Source of the DNA: Argentina anserina
Taxonomy: Eukaryota; Streptophyta; Magnoliopsida; Rosales; Rosaceae
Assembly: GCF_933775445.1 (NCBI RefSeq)
Contig: NC_065878.1
Span: forward strand, 5,912,001 to 5,976,000
DNA: 64,000 bases
Direction: 5' to 3'
Below, in pieces: positions 12,701-24,008 of the stretch. Position numbers and translations under genes: made by a program. How positions within the stretch are numbered: the stretch's first letter is position 1; every line of letters begins with the position of its first letter. The notes beneath the pieces are model-generated. The model did not search any database. It worked only from the letters and a program-made list of their open reading frames with translations, and was not told where the DNA came from.

Positions 12701-13662
12701 TAAATTCTGAATGATTTAGCACGGCAAGGACTCCTTTTTCTTCTCTAATTCGTGCATTATCTCATCCATTCTACTCTTGCACGACATGGATTCATCTTTC
12801 CTTCCAATTATCTCTTAAATCTGAAAATAAGAAAAGAAAGTCAATAGTAAGAGATAATGTATTTCGAAATTCATGTCCTAATCTAGACATTAGTTGTCTT
12901 AAAAAGACACATGTAATAGATGAGCTCAACTAGATTAGGAAAGTTTCTAATTTGCAAAAAGGAAACTTACTAGAATAAGTAAGTTACTAGAACAAGGAAG
13001 TTCATTTAGGAAAGTTTCGTAATAAGAGTTTGAGTTCAAGTAGGACTTTCCAAAATGGTACGTTTCCTAGTCTAACAAGGATTCCTAATGCAAACATGAC
13101 TCTCAAGAAATCGCCAATGCGACCAAAACGTAGAAAGATGAAGACTCCTAATTCAACTAGGTTTCCTAGTCCTATAAGGATTCCTACTCAAACTAGGACT
13201 CTAGACCAATTCTTCATTTTTAACTCGTTTAAGCACAAATACACATCCATAACCGTCCAAGACTCCTATTGTGACTCAATGACTCGATATTACAACAATA
13301 AGGGTTAAGCAAAGTACAAATGGAGGTAAAAACATATTAAGAACGTAGCACAAAGTGCTCCTTTCACTTGCACACGGCAAAAGCTTCCTTGTTTATCTCT
13401 CCCGTGCTTATCCCTTGTAGTCCCTCCATACACGGCTGAAACTCCAATTTTATCTCAAGAATTATCTCTTAAATCCAAACCTAAAAATATAAGAAAAGAA
13501 AATCAATAGTAAGAGATAATGTATTTCGAAAATCATGTCTTAATCTAGACAATTGTTGTCTTAAAAAGACACATGTAATAAATGAGCTCAACTAGATTAG
13601 GAAAGTTTCTAATTTGCAAAAAGGAAACTTACTAGAACAGGAAAGTTCATTTAGGAAAGTTG
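9780..13662 (-). mobile_element. Truncated LTR of gypsy family 2, split by a nested solo LTR
   Basis: The minus-strand LTR occupies 9780-11334 and resumes at 13372-13662 around a nested copy of its own family. Its 3' end reads CGATCTATCA in the LTR sense. Homology to the nested copy stops near 13662, so about 300 bp of its 5' end (U3 start) is missing. A TATA-like CTATATATAG lies near 10850 in U3/R sense. Beyond 13662 copia gag resumes, so this LTR sits inside the copia element. CTATG at 9775-9779 would be its target duplication, but the right-hand copy is not visible because of the deletion. Confidence 0.78.
11335..13366 (-). mobile_element. Solo LTR, gypsy family 2, nested, with TSD CTTGC
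   Basis: A complete 2032-bp solo LTR starts TGATAGAGCG and ends GCTCCTTTCA on the plus strand, so in its own sense it runs TGAAAGGAGC...CTCTATCA. It is flanked by perfect 5-bp duplications CTTGC (11330-11334 and 13367-13371). It sits inside a second, older LTR of the same family in the same orientation. A TATA-like CTATATATAG lies near 12415-12425. The LTR end matches the sequence directly before the tRNA-Asp primer site at 35438, which identifies the family. Confidence 0.9.
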
Positions 13663-13860
13663 TTGTACCGCAAGCGTAGTTTGTCCCTTGAGAGTTGCAT
13701 GGATGTGACATCTCATGAAGATGAGAGTTTGAGTCTTAGCCATGGGTGGGAAATCAGTAGGAGGGTCGGCAAACATGTCTTCGATCCCTCGGCTTTCGAA
13801 AGCGAGCTCCATGTCGGAAACCCAACGGTGGTATTCCTTTCATTCTAGATCAAGAAGGCC
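13663..13860 (-). pseudogene. Copia gag N-terminal fragment
   Basis: On the minus strand this reads RWVSDMELAFESRG, then IEDMFADPPTDF and KTQTLIFMRCHIHATLKG. The pattern resembles the N-terminal copia gag box (W-x-x-D-x-E ... K-A-x-x-F-I-R-H-H-L-H). The frame is cut at 13662 by the inserted LTR and does not resume on its other side. Placement just inside the right-hand (5') copia LTR fits gag. Confidence 0.6.
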
Positions 13861-14471
13861 AAATTCCGGTCGAGATGACGATGACCGAATACAAAATCGA
13901 TTAGATTCAAGTATAATAGGAATTAGAAGGGGTGACGTATATGGTCACAAGAAAAATCGATGCACACGGCGATAGTCACGATCGCACCCAAAACAGCGGC
14001 ACTCAGGCGACCACACAAAAATCGATTAACTTCCCTTTTAAAACAATCGTGACTCCCCCAGGACCGTCACACATAAAACATCGACTAAGAGGGGAAACTC
14101 ATCCCTTTATAGTCTCATCGGCGTTATAAGAAAGATCGGAATAAAGACAAGAAGAAGGCTAATAGCGCCCGATATAATATATCTATACGTTCAAAAGCGG
14201 GAACGTTAATGAAAAATTGACATTTGGAGGCGTAGAAAAGGCGGGAGTAGCTTCTCTTGAGCGAAGACTTTGCTTGTGAAGTTCTCGTTTCTTGCGTGAA
14301 TATGCGGGAGGAACAATTTTGAATCCTTTGATGCGAGGTCTTGCGGGGCAAAAGGATGTTTTTGCGGAGCGAATGCGGAGGAGACCCTGCGGGGCTGCGG
14401 AGGCTGCGTGCAAGGGCTTCGGGGGCTGCGTGCAGGGGTTGCAGGGGCCGGCAGAGGCTGCAAGATAACAT
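13861..14471 (-). other. Copia 5' leader region
   Basis: About 600 bp lie between the gag fragment and the 5' LTR. Several overlapping open frames exist, but none carries a recognised domain. The part near 14340-14460 is G/C-rich with repeated GGCTGCG-like words. Bases next to the LTR read TGTTATC on the minus strand, which could be a decayed initiator-Met primer site, but the match is too poor to claim. Confidence 0.45.
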
Positions 14472-14651
14472 GATGCATGATGAAATAATTGTGTATTATT
14501 GAATGATATGAGGGCCTATATGCATTATAAAAACCACAATCTCGTATGATTCAGAGTCCTAATCTATTACGGAGATGTTAATCTATCTCCTAACATGAAA
14601 CCTATTAGGCTAAGACACACACAATTGTATAATAGTAATTCTCCCGGAATA
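14472..14651 (-). repeat. 5' LTR of the copia element
   Basis: This is a direct repeat of the 5231-5415 LTR in the same orientation, differing by scattered substitutions and small indels. In the minus sense its first bases are TATTCCGGGAG, so the canonical TG start has decayed to TA. It ends in CATGCATCA next to the internal region. Its right edge abuts an A-run at 14652. Confidence 0.8.
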
Positions 14652-14812
14652 AAAAAAAAAGATAGGTAGAATCCATCCGGATAAAAGGTTAGTACTACAG
14701 TACATGGAAGAAATGAGTTGTTTATTTTCGGCGAACCAAACGAGGCCTTATAAGAAGGATTGATACTGTGATTTTTATATTTAGGGAGACGGGAGGAGGA
14801 AATAGACATCAG

Positions 14813-17800
14813 ATGAGTACCCGGCTCTTCCTGCATCGCAGCTTCATCCCACGACGCTTCTTCACTCGTTGCAGGTATCTCCTCTCCTCTCTTCTCTTTG
14901 TCTTGTCGTATTCACAGTCATATCTCATGCCTCCTTGCCTTGCTGCTTTGTTTGCAGGAGCCAGAGAAGAATGGAAAGCCATGAGGTTCAGGTGGTGGTG
15001 GGCGACCCTCACCTCTTGGGTACCAAAATTGCGGCCATTCGGAATGCGGGTCCTTCCAAACTCCAGGTATGCTTCCTCTCCTCTGTAAATTGTAATGGGT
15101 CTCTGGTTTCTCACAACTCTATCCGTTTGTCACCAGGTTATAGCAGATTTTGATGCCACTCTGACAAAGTACAGGGTCAATGGTTGTCGGGGACAAAGTA
15201 AGCTTAGGCTTTCGCTCTTGTCCTTGTGTTGGGTTTGTATAATTTGCCACATTTTGATTGATAACGAGGGTAGGCAGCCATGGTCTTTTGCAACAGGAGA
15301 ATCCTGAATATAACAACAAGAGGCGTCAGTTGTACGAGTACTATCATCCTTTAGAGTTTTCCCCAACCATTCCAAATGAACAAAAAACTTTGCTTATGGA
15401 AGAATGGTGAGTCTCCCCACACTCCCCATCTATATTTTTGTTACGGCAGGCATATATAAGTTGTGCTGCTTTGATCATCAGTTCACCTGTATTTTCATTC
15501 TGCTGAGGGATAAACTCATGTTGCAGCCACATGACTACTGATTACCTGACCCGCAGGTGGGGAAAATCTCATGCTCTTTTGATTGAGGGAGGTGTTACGT
15601 ATGAGGGAATTAGGCAATCTGTTGCTGATTCCACAATTGCCTTTAGGGAGGGTGTCGTTGAACTATTTGAGTTCTTAGAGGTAAGCTTGATTTACTCATA
15701 ATTATGTCAGTGTATGCTGGCAAGAATTATCATTTACTCTCACCATTAGGTTCCACTGTACACTGATTATTTCCCACTTGCAGAAAAGAGACATTCCTGT
15801 TCTTATATTTTCTGCTGGACTTGCAGATATTATAGAGGAGGTTAGTCAAGCTTTGTTGTCAATATTCTCTTGTGCTGTCTAAAGAATTGTATGCATGCTT
15901 ATGCTTTTCTGTTCTCATTGTTTTAGGTCCTGAGGCAGAAAGTTCACAGATTGTTCAAAAATGTGAAGATCGTCTCCAATAGGATGGTATTTGATGATAA
16001 TGGCCACCTTATATCTTTTAAAGGTGTTCAATACTGCTGAATCTTTCTCACACTAACATACTTTGGGTTTTGGAAACATGTCTTTGTATGCCAGAAATTA
16101 GTAGGTGAACAATGATATAATAGAAATATTATGTGTGCGGTCATAGGATCAATCACATGTGCTTTTGACCGTACAAGTTCTTCTGTTTCATTTAATGGAA
16201 GTCTGACAAAAGGGAAGCATCCCCTTCCTGGAAATCCCTTCCCAATTCCCACCCATGCCTGGTCTGAACCCAGGACTTGAAAATTAATTCTTCATATGTA
16301 AGGATGCTATGCTACTACGTCTGTGGCCATTGGAAATTGATAACAAATTACAATCTCTACTTTTCTTTTGACATTCCTTTTTCTTTTAAACACTTTTCTT
16401 TAAAACAAAAAAAAACAAGAAGAAGAAGAAAAGAAGCATTATGAGTTATATGCACCCTTATTTTGTGAAGTAAAGTTTTTGCTCTGAAGAGCACTTTTTC
16501 TACCCAATGAAAAGCTGTGTACTTCATAGACTTTTGGTGCCTATTTACATTACCAATATCTGCCTGTCTTTGAACTTTGTTTTTATATGTGGTGCAAACT
16601 ATTTGTCTATGTGAATTTCATTCGTGATGATGAGGCATTGTATTTGCATTTTCTTATTTTGGTTTAATGTGATCTACAGGGAAGACAATTCATAGTTTGA
16701 ATAAAAATGAGCATGCTCTTGATATGGCTGTTCCACTTCATGACCAATTAGGTGATTTAGATGAGCCAACTTATGAGAATGTGTCAGTCAAGACGAGAAG
16801 AAATGTTATTCTTCTGGGTGATCATATTGGCGACTTGGGAATGTCTGATGGTTTGAAGTATGAGAATAGAATTTCTGTGGGATTTCTGTAAGTAAAACTT
16901 CTATTTCATACTTAATAATATGTCATAGAATCTGTTACTGTAAGAGAACTTCTATTTATCTATTCCAGTTTTGTTTTGCACAAAATTATTCTGTTTCACT
17001 AGTAGAATGCAAAATGCATATATGGATGGTAGTTAACTTTTTTTTTTAATTCTAAAATTATTTTTGTAGTTTATTCTGTATATTCTTACATGTGCAAAGA
17101 CTTAGCGGAACTTATCCCTCGTAATTGGTATAGCTTAAGGAATGCGCGGCTGCACACTACATTATTGTCCATAGCCAGAGTCTATATGTAAATAATTTGA
17201 CAAACTTATATTTTTCTAGTCTCTGTCGTAACCACTGTTTTCCAGGAGTGCATTACTGCTCTTATTCTGCTTCTACACATTATCAAAGCTGCTTCATTTT
17301 TAAACATTTTGTTGTTCTGATTCGATATATCTATACTGCCACCAGCTTTCGTTTATACCAGTCGTTTTACATGTCAGTCCTCAAATAAGGGAAATGCATA
17401 GATTTGTTCTTCATATTTTTTCATAAACAGGCTAATAGAATAGAATAAACATAAAATTAACAATTTGCAGAGCAGAACGTAATATGAATGTTAGCTATAT
17501 AAAAGGATTTAACATGGAGGAACTTAAGCTGGTGAGATTTTATAGCACTAGTTAAGATTTAGAAATACCAAGAGTTCTCATTGTCATAAATGAGATTTTA
17601 TCTGAAGTTAAACATGATCTCGGCTATTCACATCATCTTGTGGCACTGAGATTCTATCTGATGAGGTCTGGGTGATGAACTTACCTAGTAGGTGAATGGA
17701 AGGGTCTTCAAAATGGGTTCCAGAGCTCTGTGTGGCTGTTGCAGCAGGCTTTGACAGATTTACCCTGAATGACAATAAATGACAACTATTAAAGGTGAAG

Positions 17801-19058
17801 GGCATAGGCTGTTGGCATAAATGACAACGGTCAGTAATTTTCTCATGGAAGAGAGGAGGACTGCAGTGGCTAGGGCCTGATATCTTTTGATTCTCCATTG
17901 GTGATGGAGTAATGCTGACCGTTGGAACCTGTGGTTTGTGAATGACAGATACAGGCAAAACGGGGGCTTTACTTTAAGAGGGTACTCTTAAATTTAAACA
18001 TTTTCTTATGGGTGGCAAGTCATAAAGGAAATTTGGAGTACTGATCTTTTCTGCCCTAGAGGCTAGTAGATTACCATGAAGGGGAAATTGAATATGTTCC
18101 TAGTCCAGATAGTGGGTTCAGTAGAGTTGAATTCTTTTGTAATTGATAGGAAAAATAATTAATTGATATCATATCTTAGTGTACAGCATCTAATAGGTTG
18201 GTATAGGTTAGGATGACCAACTAGTCAGCGATTTGAAATTTCAATTTCTGAAATATTTTCTGTCTGTATAAGGTACTTTTAATATGGGTGTCTATTGAGA
18301 TAGGCTCATATTGCCACAATTATTGCTTTGAGTATCACCTCTGACTGGGTAGCTGCATCACTTTTACAGCTTTATTATCTTTACATTGTGAAGACAAGTA
18401 ATTTAAGCTTTCCTCTCTTTCAGTCTTTCTTGACAGTGCTAGCCTGATAAGTTTGTTTTATCTTCTTTGCCTGCAGCTTCATTTTTATTTTTCATTCTTT
18501 ATGGCGAGAAATAGGATAAAGTACTGATGCATAGCTACAAAATTTAGATTTAAATCTGATAATCATGCCAATATATAGAAAAAAAATCAAAAGATGTTGG
18601 TTACTTGTAGATTGATTTAGTTGTTTAACCTTGTAACTGCCGTTTCAGGAATGACAATGTTGAGAATTCTATTGATAGCTACCGCAAAGCCTTTGATGTA
18701 GTTTACCTGGTGAGTTGCTCTGAGATGTCTCTTTCCTTCGACTATCTCGGGTTGTCAAATGTCAACAGAACTACCATACTCATATGCTGGTTGACCTACA
18801 GGACCAAAGATAATAGATTGAAATGATTATAAGATATGCTACTTTTAGCAAGATACTTTGATGACTTGATTTGGTGCTTAAGCTGGGAATTTAGATTTAT
18901 CCCATTTAGAATTCGGGTTTTGGAAGATCAATCATTGTGAAGTTGACATGATTTCCTGCTAATGTTCCTGACTTATTGCATGATTTCTTCTGCAGAATGA
19001 TGCACCCATGTGGGGAGTAGTAGAGCTTGTATCACAACTTGGTGAGAATTCACAATAG
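14813..19058 (+). CDS. 7-methyl-GMP / pyrimidine 5'-nucleotidase (cytosolic 5'-nucleotidase III family)
   Basis: This HAD-superfamily phosphatase hydrolyses nucleoside 5'-monophosphates; family members include human NT5C3 and the 7-methyl-GMP-specific enzymes. Coding exons: 14813-14874, 14958-15066, 15137-15197, 15274-15406, 15557-15680, 15784-15840, 15927-16023, 16680-16887, 18649-18709 and 18996-19058. They sum to 975 nt (324 aa), all with GT-AG introns and consistent phase. HAD motif I is VIADFDATLTKY, motif II is VLIFSAGLADIIEE, and motif IV is LLGDHIGDLGMSDG. HPLEFSP, FREGVVELFEFLE and the C-terminal NDAPMWGVVELV are also typical. The first 25 residues are Arg-rich without acidic residues. 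Starting at the second Met (14971) gives 299 aa, close to the usual cytosolic length. A copia LTR ends about 160 bp upstream. The 1761-bp intron 8 is the longest. Family call is firm; substrate preference is inferred. Confidence 0.93.
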
Positions 19059-20316
19059 GCGGCACAGAAATCAATTCAATTATGATTGAATTCATTTATT
19101 CATTGATTTTACAAAGTATGTTTAGTCTTGAATCTCATACTTTCAAGCTCTGCTTTGGGAGCTATTGGGTACTGTCCCATTTTTTGTTTTTGTTTTTTGT
19201 TTTTTGTTTTTAATTATCTGGTAATCAACAATTTAAGGGCAATTAAGTTCCCTGGGAATTTGTTAGAGGATATATCCATTAAAATTTGTTTTTCCAAATT
19301 ATTGCCGCAGATCTCTTTCTTTTGTTTGAGCAGCTTGGTGTATTGAGAAAATAGTGCAAAGCTATTGAGAAGGATCCTTTATAAATTTGCGATTCTATAA
19401 AGAATTCTGGCAACTAGAGCGAAATAGATGCATAATTTGTATGGCGCACCGATAAATAATATCCAGCTAATTCTAGAATTGCAGATAAATCGCTGCCATC
19501 AAAACATTTAAAAGCCAGCTGCTTGTTCTCTACCAACAATTTCCAGGAAGTATCTGAAGATAGAGGAGTGTTTTTCAAGCTTCTAATTGTTATTAGAATA
19601 CCTCAAGCCTGATTAACATCCATTTACAAACTTCTACAAAAATGGTCTTTCATGCCCAGAAAAAGCCACTTCATCAGGGCATTGCAAACAATGAGAGAAC
19701 AGCCAGCAAATGCAATAACAGCATTATTGCGGGAAATGATGGTGACAGGTCTAATGGTGTAGAATTCTGTGATAATTTTTAATCTTCTCCAAAGAGAGAT
19801 AAATATAAATCCATACATCCTAAGAAAAGTAATCAGTACTATGTCAAGTTTCCCCAAATTCCCACTTGCATAATATTTGACAATGCATTTCAATTACGTC
19901 AAAAACTTAGTAAGCCACAACTATCCTGCATTACTACCGCATTTACTCTAATTTTCCATTCACATATACCAGAGTTTGCCATGCCTTACAGCAATGTATA
20001 TCAACCAGGAAACAGAACAGAATTAACTCTATGCAGGGTCCATCCTCGCAATATCATCAGAAAACAAATCAAACAATTCGATGGCATCTATCGCAGAATA
20101 CAGATCCACTGATGGCATGTAATACATACGAAGCAAACCACAGGACAAGAAAACATTTGATGCTACCTTAAGAAATGTAACACATAACTCAAAAGAGATC
20201 TGAAAGCCAAAGATCTTCTGCTTACCAACCTCACTAGGACAAACTAGTGTTGAAGGAAACTTAGCATTGGAACAGCTAATGACATGTTTTCTCTAAATGA
20301 CCAGAGGCTAAGAATC
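19059..20316. other. Intergenic region between convergent genes
   Basis: About 1.26 kb between the stop of the 5'-nucleotidase and the stop of the MAM33-like gene. It should hold both 3' UTRs and polyadenylation signals, but none can be placed with certainty. A T-rich run with TTTTTGTTT repeats lies near 19180-19210. No other gene or transposon signature is seen. Confidence 0.5.
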
Positions 20317-21229
20317 TTACACTGACTTGGTTTCTTTGACGAATGATCCTACTAACTTAAACCAGCGCACGAGATTTCGGTGGTCTTTTACGTAAAGCCA
20401 TGCTTGAAGAAATGGAAAAAGACTATCGCCCACACCCCGCTCTTCAATGTAACTGTGGAATGCATCCTTCATCCCTTCATCAAGCTCTCTGTCAATTGGC
20501 AAACAAGTTAATCAAAACATCGTATCAGGTATCCTAAATAAGTAGAATGATCTATCAGATTTCATTTCTGAAGAAACATAAAAATACAGAATTATATAAA
20601 CATCGCAGACAGGCAATTCGTCAAAGCCATTGCACTCGGTCATTTCCATTACAGCTCTTCTCATTGTTAAGAAAATGCAATTCCTCATCAACAATCAGAG
20701 TAATAGAGAGAATGAGGAGGACATACTGAAAACGAGGGCCGGTAAAACGAAGCGCAGAGGAACGAAGAGCTGAGGAAGAAAAGGCTTCACCGGAAGGTCT
20801 GATGGCGACAGAGTGAATCCCCAAGGCGTCAGGAAACAGAGCACATAGGAAAAGCAGAGACTCCTTCTCAGCGGGCTTGGAAACGACGACGTGCAGGAAC
20901 AACTGGTTGCTGTCGTAGCCGTCGCCGTCTCCGCCGGGAATGATATTATCCATTCGCATGACAGATAAGATGATTTCCTCATCATCATCGCCGTAGGAGC
21001 GCTTGAGGACGGGACCGGTGCCGTCGCCGTCGAGGGCGCCCTTGACGACGGTGAAGGGTGAGGGAGGGCTCACTTTAGGGGGAGGGATCATTTTCGACAC
21101 TTGCAGATAGTGCTCTTTCAGGGAGCGGAGGAGCATCGAGTTCACAGCGGAGGTGGCGGTGGCCGTCGAGTAGCGCCGACATAGCTGCTGCTTCAGCACA
21201 CCACACCCTGATAATAATTTCCTCCACAT
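20317..21229 (-). CDS. MAM33/p32 family mitochondrial glycoprotein
   Basis: Two exons, 20727-21229 and 20317-20488 (minus), total 675 nt and encode 224 aa. Splicing is ..TTTCA|GTATGT to TTGACAG|AGAGCTTG and keeps frame. Residues 1 to about 45 (MWRKLLSGCGVLKQQLCRRY then Ser/Thr/Ala-rich) look like a mitochondrial presequence. The middle has EEIILSVMRM, LFLHVVVSKP and SLLFLCALFPDALGIHSVAI. The C-terminal exon has ELDEGMKDAFHSYIEERGV and LFPFLQAWLYVKDHRNLVRW. This order is that of the MAM33 family (Pfam mitochondrial glycoprotein, human C1QBP/p32), acidic matrix proteins forming trimers, linked in plants and yeast to mitochondrial function. The start was chosen as the first Met of the presequence; an upstream in-frame Met adds 29 residues of less typical sequence. 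The specific role is unknown. Confidence 0.9.
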
Positions 21230-22410
21230 TGCACTGTTTGGGCAGTGTTTGTTCAGTCCTTTTTTATCTCTTTTTCTCTCGCATTGTAGGAAGGACTGTA
21301 ATTTCGATAATTTCATATTGGGAATTTTCTTATTATTCTCGTCACGTTATATCTTTCATTTACCGGATAAATTTCGTTTTGGTGCGGAATAATGAATACA
21401 AGAGTAATTTTGTAATACTCCCAATTCTAACATTATATTAACTTAGAATTAATTTAATTTTTTTTTAATATTTCTCTTTAGAAACCATTGATGCTAAGTT
21501 TCATACTTTTAAAGATAGAAAAATTCTTTTTGTAAGTATTAGATCACGATTTGAATACGTTAGCTTATATTTTCTTGCGTATACTCGATATTTTATAATC
21601 GAGTTTCAGACTAATACTAATAATATTATGTTTAATGAAGTATATTAGTGTTATATAGTGCAAATATATTGAAAACCTTATGAAATGAATATACTAAATT
21701 CATTTACTTTTTTTTAGAATAACACATATAAATGTGTTTGTTATATTTACATATATATATATATATATATAAAATCCTTATGCAAATACGTTTTGAATCT
21801 AACTGAATTTTATATTTTACCCCATCACAGTTTTTATTTATTTTTTTTTTCAACAATCACCCTAACTAGGCTAGGTCATGACTCAATATTAATTATTCGT
21901 CTTTTAAATCAAGAATGGTAGGTGCGAATTGAATTTTTGTGTTCCTTCTTAGCCTATTTATATTTGTGAGCTTCCTCAAGCTTGTTTCACACTTCAAAAT
22001 CAAAAATCATGCAAGTCTAAATTTCCCTTAGTTGATTGAGAACTCAACTAGCCAATGTTCCTCAAGCTAAAATTCTAGCATTCACTCTTTCTCTCTTAAA
22101 CAAGTTCATTCCTTACTAAAGTAATCCAACTTTTGATCCACATCAAAACCTTTTTCACCCGTAAAACTTCAAGGTAAGTAGATCTTACATCTTTATAATC
22201 TTTTATCTTTTAAAATTTATCAAAGTGCATAGCTAAGGATAAAATAGAAAATACCATGGTTTGGTAAGAACTATATTTTCGTATTTTTTAACAATGAGTT
22301 TGTCCAAGGTAACAATAACATTAAATGCCGCATGAAAAATGCTTTAATTTAGGCTTTTGAGAAGTTATGGCTAATCAAAGTTAGATTTAATAAACTCACT
22401 GAAAATCTCT
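21230..22410. other. AT-rich intergenic region
   Basis: This holds the presumed promoter of the minus-strand MAM33-like gene and then AT-rich sequence up to the gypsy LTR. An (AT)n run lies at 21751-21770. No open frame with a recognisable motif and no terminal inverted repeat was seen. Confidence 0.5.
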
Positions 22411-23758
22411 TGTAACACTCACGACTTAAAAAAATCATATCTCACTCATTTCTTAACCATTTTCCACAAAATTTATATCCAATTAAATTTTAAGACCTCT
22501 AGTTTTAATATGCAACATTTTCAGAAGAAATGATGAAATATTTAGAATGCGTAGACATCTAAGATGATAACTTGATGATTGGTTTCTGCATTGCTACTGT
22601 GTTTGAACTTTTTAGACTCAATGACTTTGAACTGGACTATATGACTTATCCTATTGGATTCCTTACGAAAATTACTTGAACATAGACTCCTCAGTTGCCT
22701 AATTTGGACGTAAATTGAATGAGTTATCGATACAAAAAGTTGACAGACTTTGACACTAATATTTGAAGGGCAATTGGTACTTTAGACAAAGATTTCTCTT
22801 ATTATGGAATAAATGACTACTAACCCTTTGACTACTAACTAATATTGTCTAATTATTTTTAATTTAAAGTACATTTACTTTATTGCACATTTATTTTCAA
22901 GTTTATTAACTTGTTTATTTCATGCATACATTGAGCTATTGATACGTATTTATATCTTGGTGTAAGGCTATCTACTTTATTAGTATTTAAATATTGTCTT
23001 AATTACTAAAATTTGTGATATTATATTGATGTTATTGAGTTGGAGGTGTGAACGGGGTGATTAGTACTACATCGTAATTAAGTGAATTACTGGTAAAATT
23101 GTTTTGTGCTTTGTGAGTTAGCCTTGGGCCCTAGCCCCTACAAATAGTGGACTATTATACTCATAGAAGAATTGACCTTGAGTATACATAAACTTTGGTT
23201 TTGGCCTCGGTATGTTGAGCCTCCGTGTTTTGAGTAAACGTGAACCCTAACATGTGACTTTGTGATTAATTCTAGTTTTCTTAACATTCACACAATTGAT
23301 TGAATATATTGATGCTGATATGTATATCTATATGCATAAGTAAGAATTCGTGTAATCAAATACACCTAATTTTTTGTACATTTTACTTGGTTATTCATAT
23401 TTGAATTTCTCATTAGCCAAATTAATATAAGAATGTACTATGTACTTTCTGGGTCTGTGTTACTCATGATGCTACACAATCTTATTTTCAGGTAATGAGT
23501 AGATGTTTGGGGAATGAGATGAATCTAGTAAATAATTATGATGATTTTTGTTTAATTACTTTTTCAACATAATAAATGCAAGACTCTTGTATCTTTGCTA
23601 AATTTCAGTATTTCTAAATCCACTGTATTGTAAAATTATATTTCAGACACATATTTTTGTCAGTCTTATTGAATAAATTCTATTGGTTAAAATGTCAAAT
23701 CTCTAATTCGGGAACCATATTTCCATATAATAGTGGTCTCGAATTTGGTGGCATGACA
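22411..23758 (+). repeat. 5' LTR of the Del/Tekay-like gypsy element
   Basis: The LTR begins TGTAACACTC, a common start for this lineage, and ends GGTGGCATGACA, 1348 bp. The end is fixed by the primer site three bases downstream; the start is chosen from the canonical TGTAACAC box and is less certain. No second copy lies in the window, so LTR divergence cannot be measured. Confidence 0.65.
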
Positions 23759-23761
23759 GAT

Positions 23762-23773
23762 TGGTATCAGAGC
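23762..23773 (+). other. Primer binding site, initiator tRNA-Met type
   Basis: TGGTATCAGAGC lies directly after the LTR end GCATGACA with a short GAT spacer. It is complementary to the 3' end of plant initiator Met tRNA, the usual primer of Ty1/copia and many Ty3/gypsy elements. Confidence 0.85.
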
Positions 23774-24008
23774 ATAAGCGATTCAATATTGAGGTATGCT
23801 ATTCAAGATCATCTCTACAAATTTTCATCTAATTCGGACATCGTTAAGGTATTGAAATTAGATTAAATCAATGAATGAATTAAAACTGTTCAACGTGAAC
23901 CGTTCATATAAATCTCAATTTTGAAAGCTCAAACCATTGTCAAATTGGATGAAACTTTGTAGAGATGATCTTGAATAGCATACCTAAATATTGAATCACT
24001 TATGGTGA
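23773..24008 (+). repeat. Long inverted repeat (hairpin) after the primer site
   Basis: Bases about 23773-23842 and 23938-24008 are reverse complements with a few mismatches; the core arm contains GATCATCTCTACAAA and its complement TTTGTAGAGATGATC. The loop is about 95 nt. The arms include the start of the leader immediately after the primer site. Function is unknown; an RNA stem in the retroelement leader or a small foldback insertion are both possible. Confidence 0.7.

Larger units (their letters stand above)
5231..14651 (-). mobile_element. Ty1/copia LTR retrotransposon with nested LTR insertions
   Basis: Direct repeats of about 180-185 bp at 5231-5415 and 14472-14651 bound a minus-strand copia element. 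Going leftward from the right LTR, the order is leader, gag fragment (13663-13860), [foreign LTR 9780-13662], spacer, protease and integrase (7249-8930), reverse transcriptase (6628-7137), RNase H (about 5857-6162), polypurine tract and 3' LTR. Protease-integrase before RT is the copia order. Stops and frameshifts are frequent, so the element is dead. It landed downstream of the U-box kinase fragment and ends about 160 bp before the 5'-nucleotidase start. Target-site duplication is unclear: the left flank is AAAAG and the right flank is an A-run followed by G. Confidence 0.85.

Noticed and set aside
14450..14471. Initiator Met tRNA primer site for the copia element
   Set aside because: The bases next to the LTR (TGTTATC on minus) resemble TGGTATC only partly; the match is too weak.
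14124..14478. Three overlapping minus-strand frames rich in Pro/Ala/Ser
   Set aside because: They lie in the GC-rich copia leader, overlap each other and show no gag motif.
17608..17958. 116-codon minus-strand frame in intron 8 of the 5'-nucleotidase
   Set aside because: No recognisable domain, and it is inside a long intron. A small transposon is possible, but no TIR or TSD was found.
19624..19893. 89-codon minus-strand frame between the convergent genes
   Set aside because: No family motif, AT-rich, and overlaps expected 3' UTR sequence.
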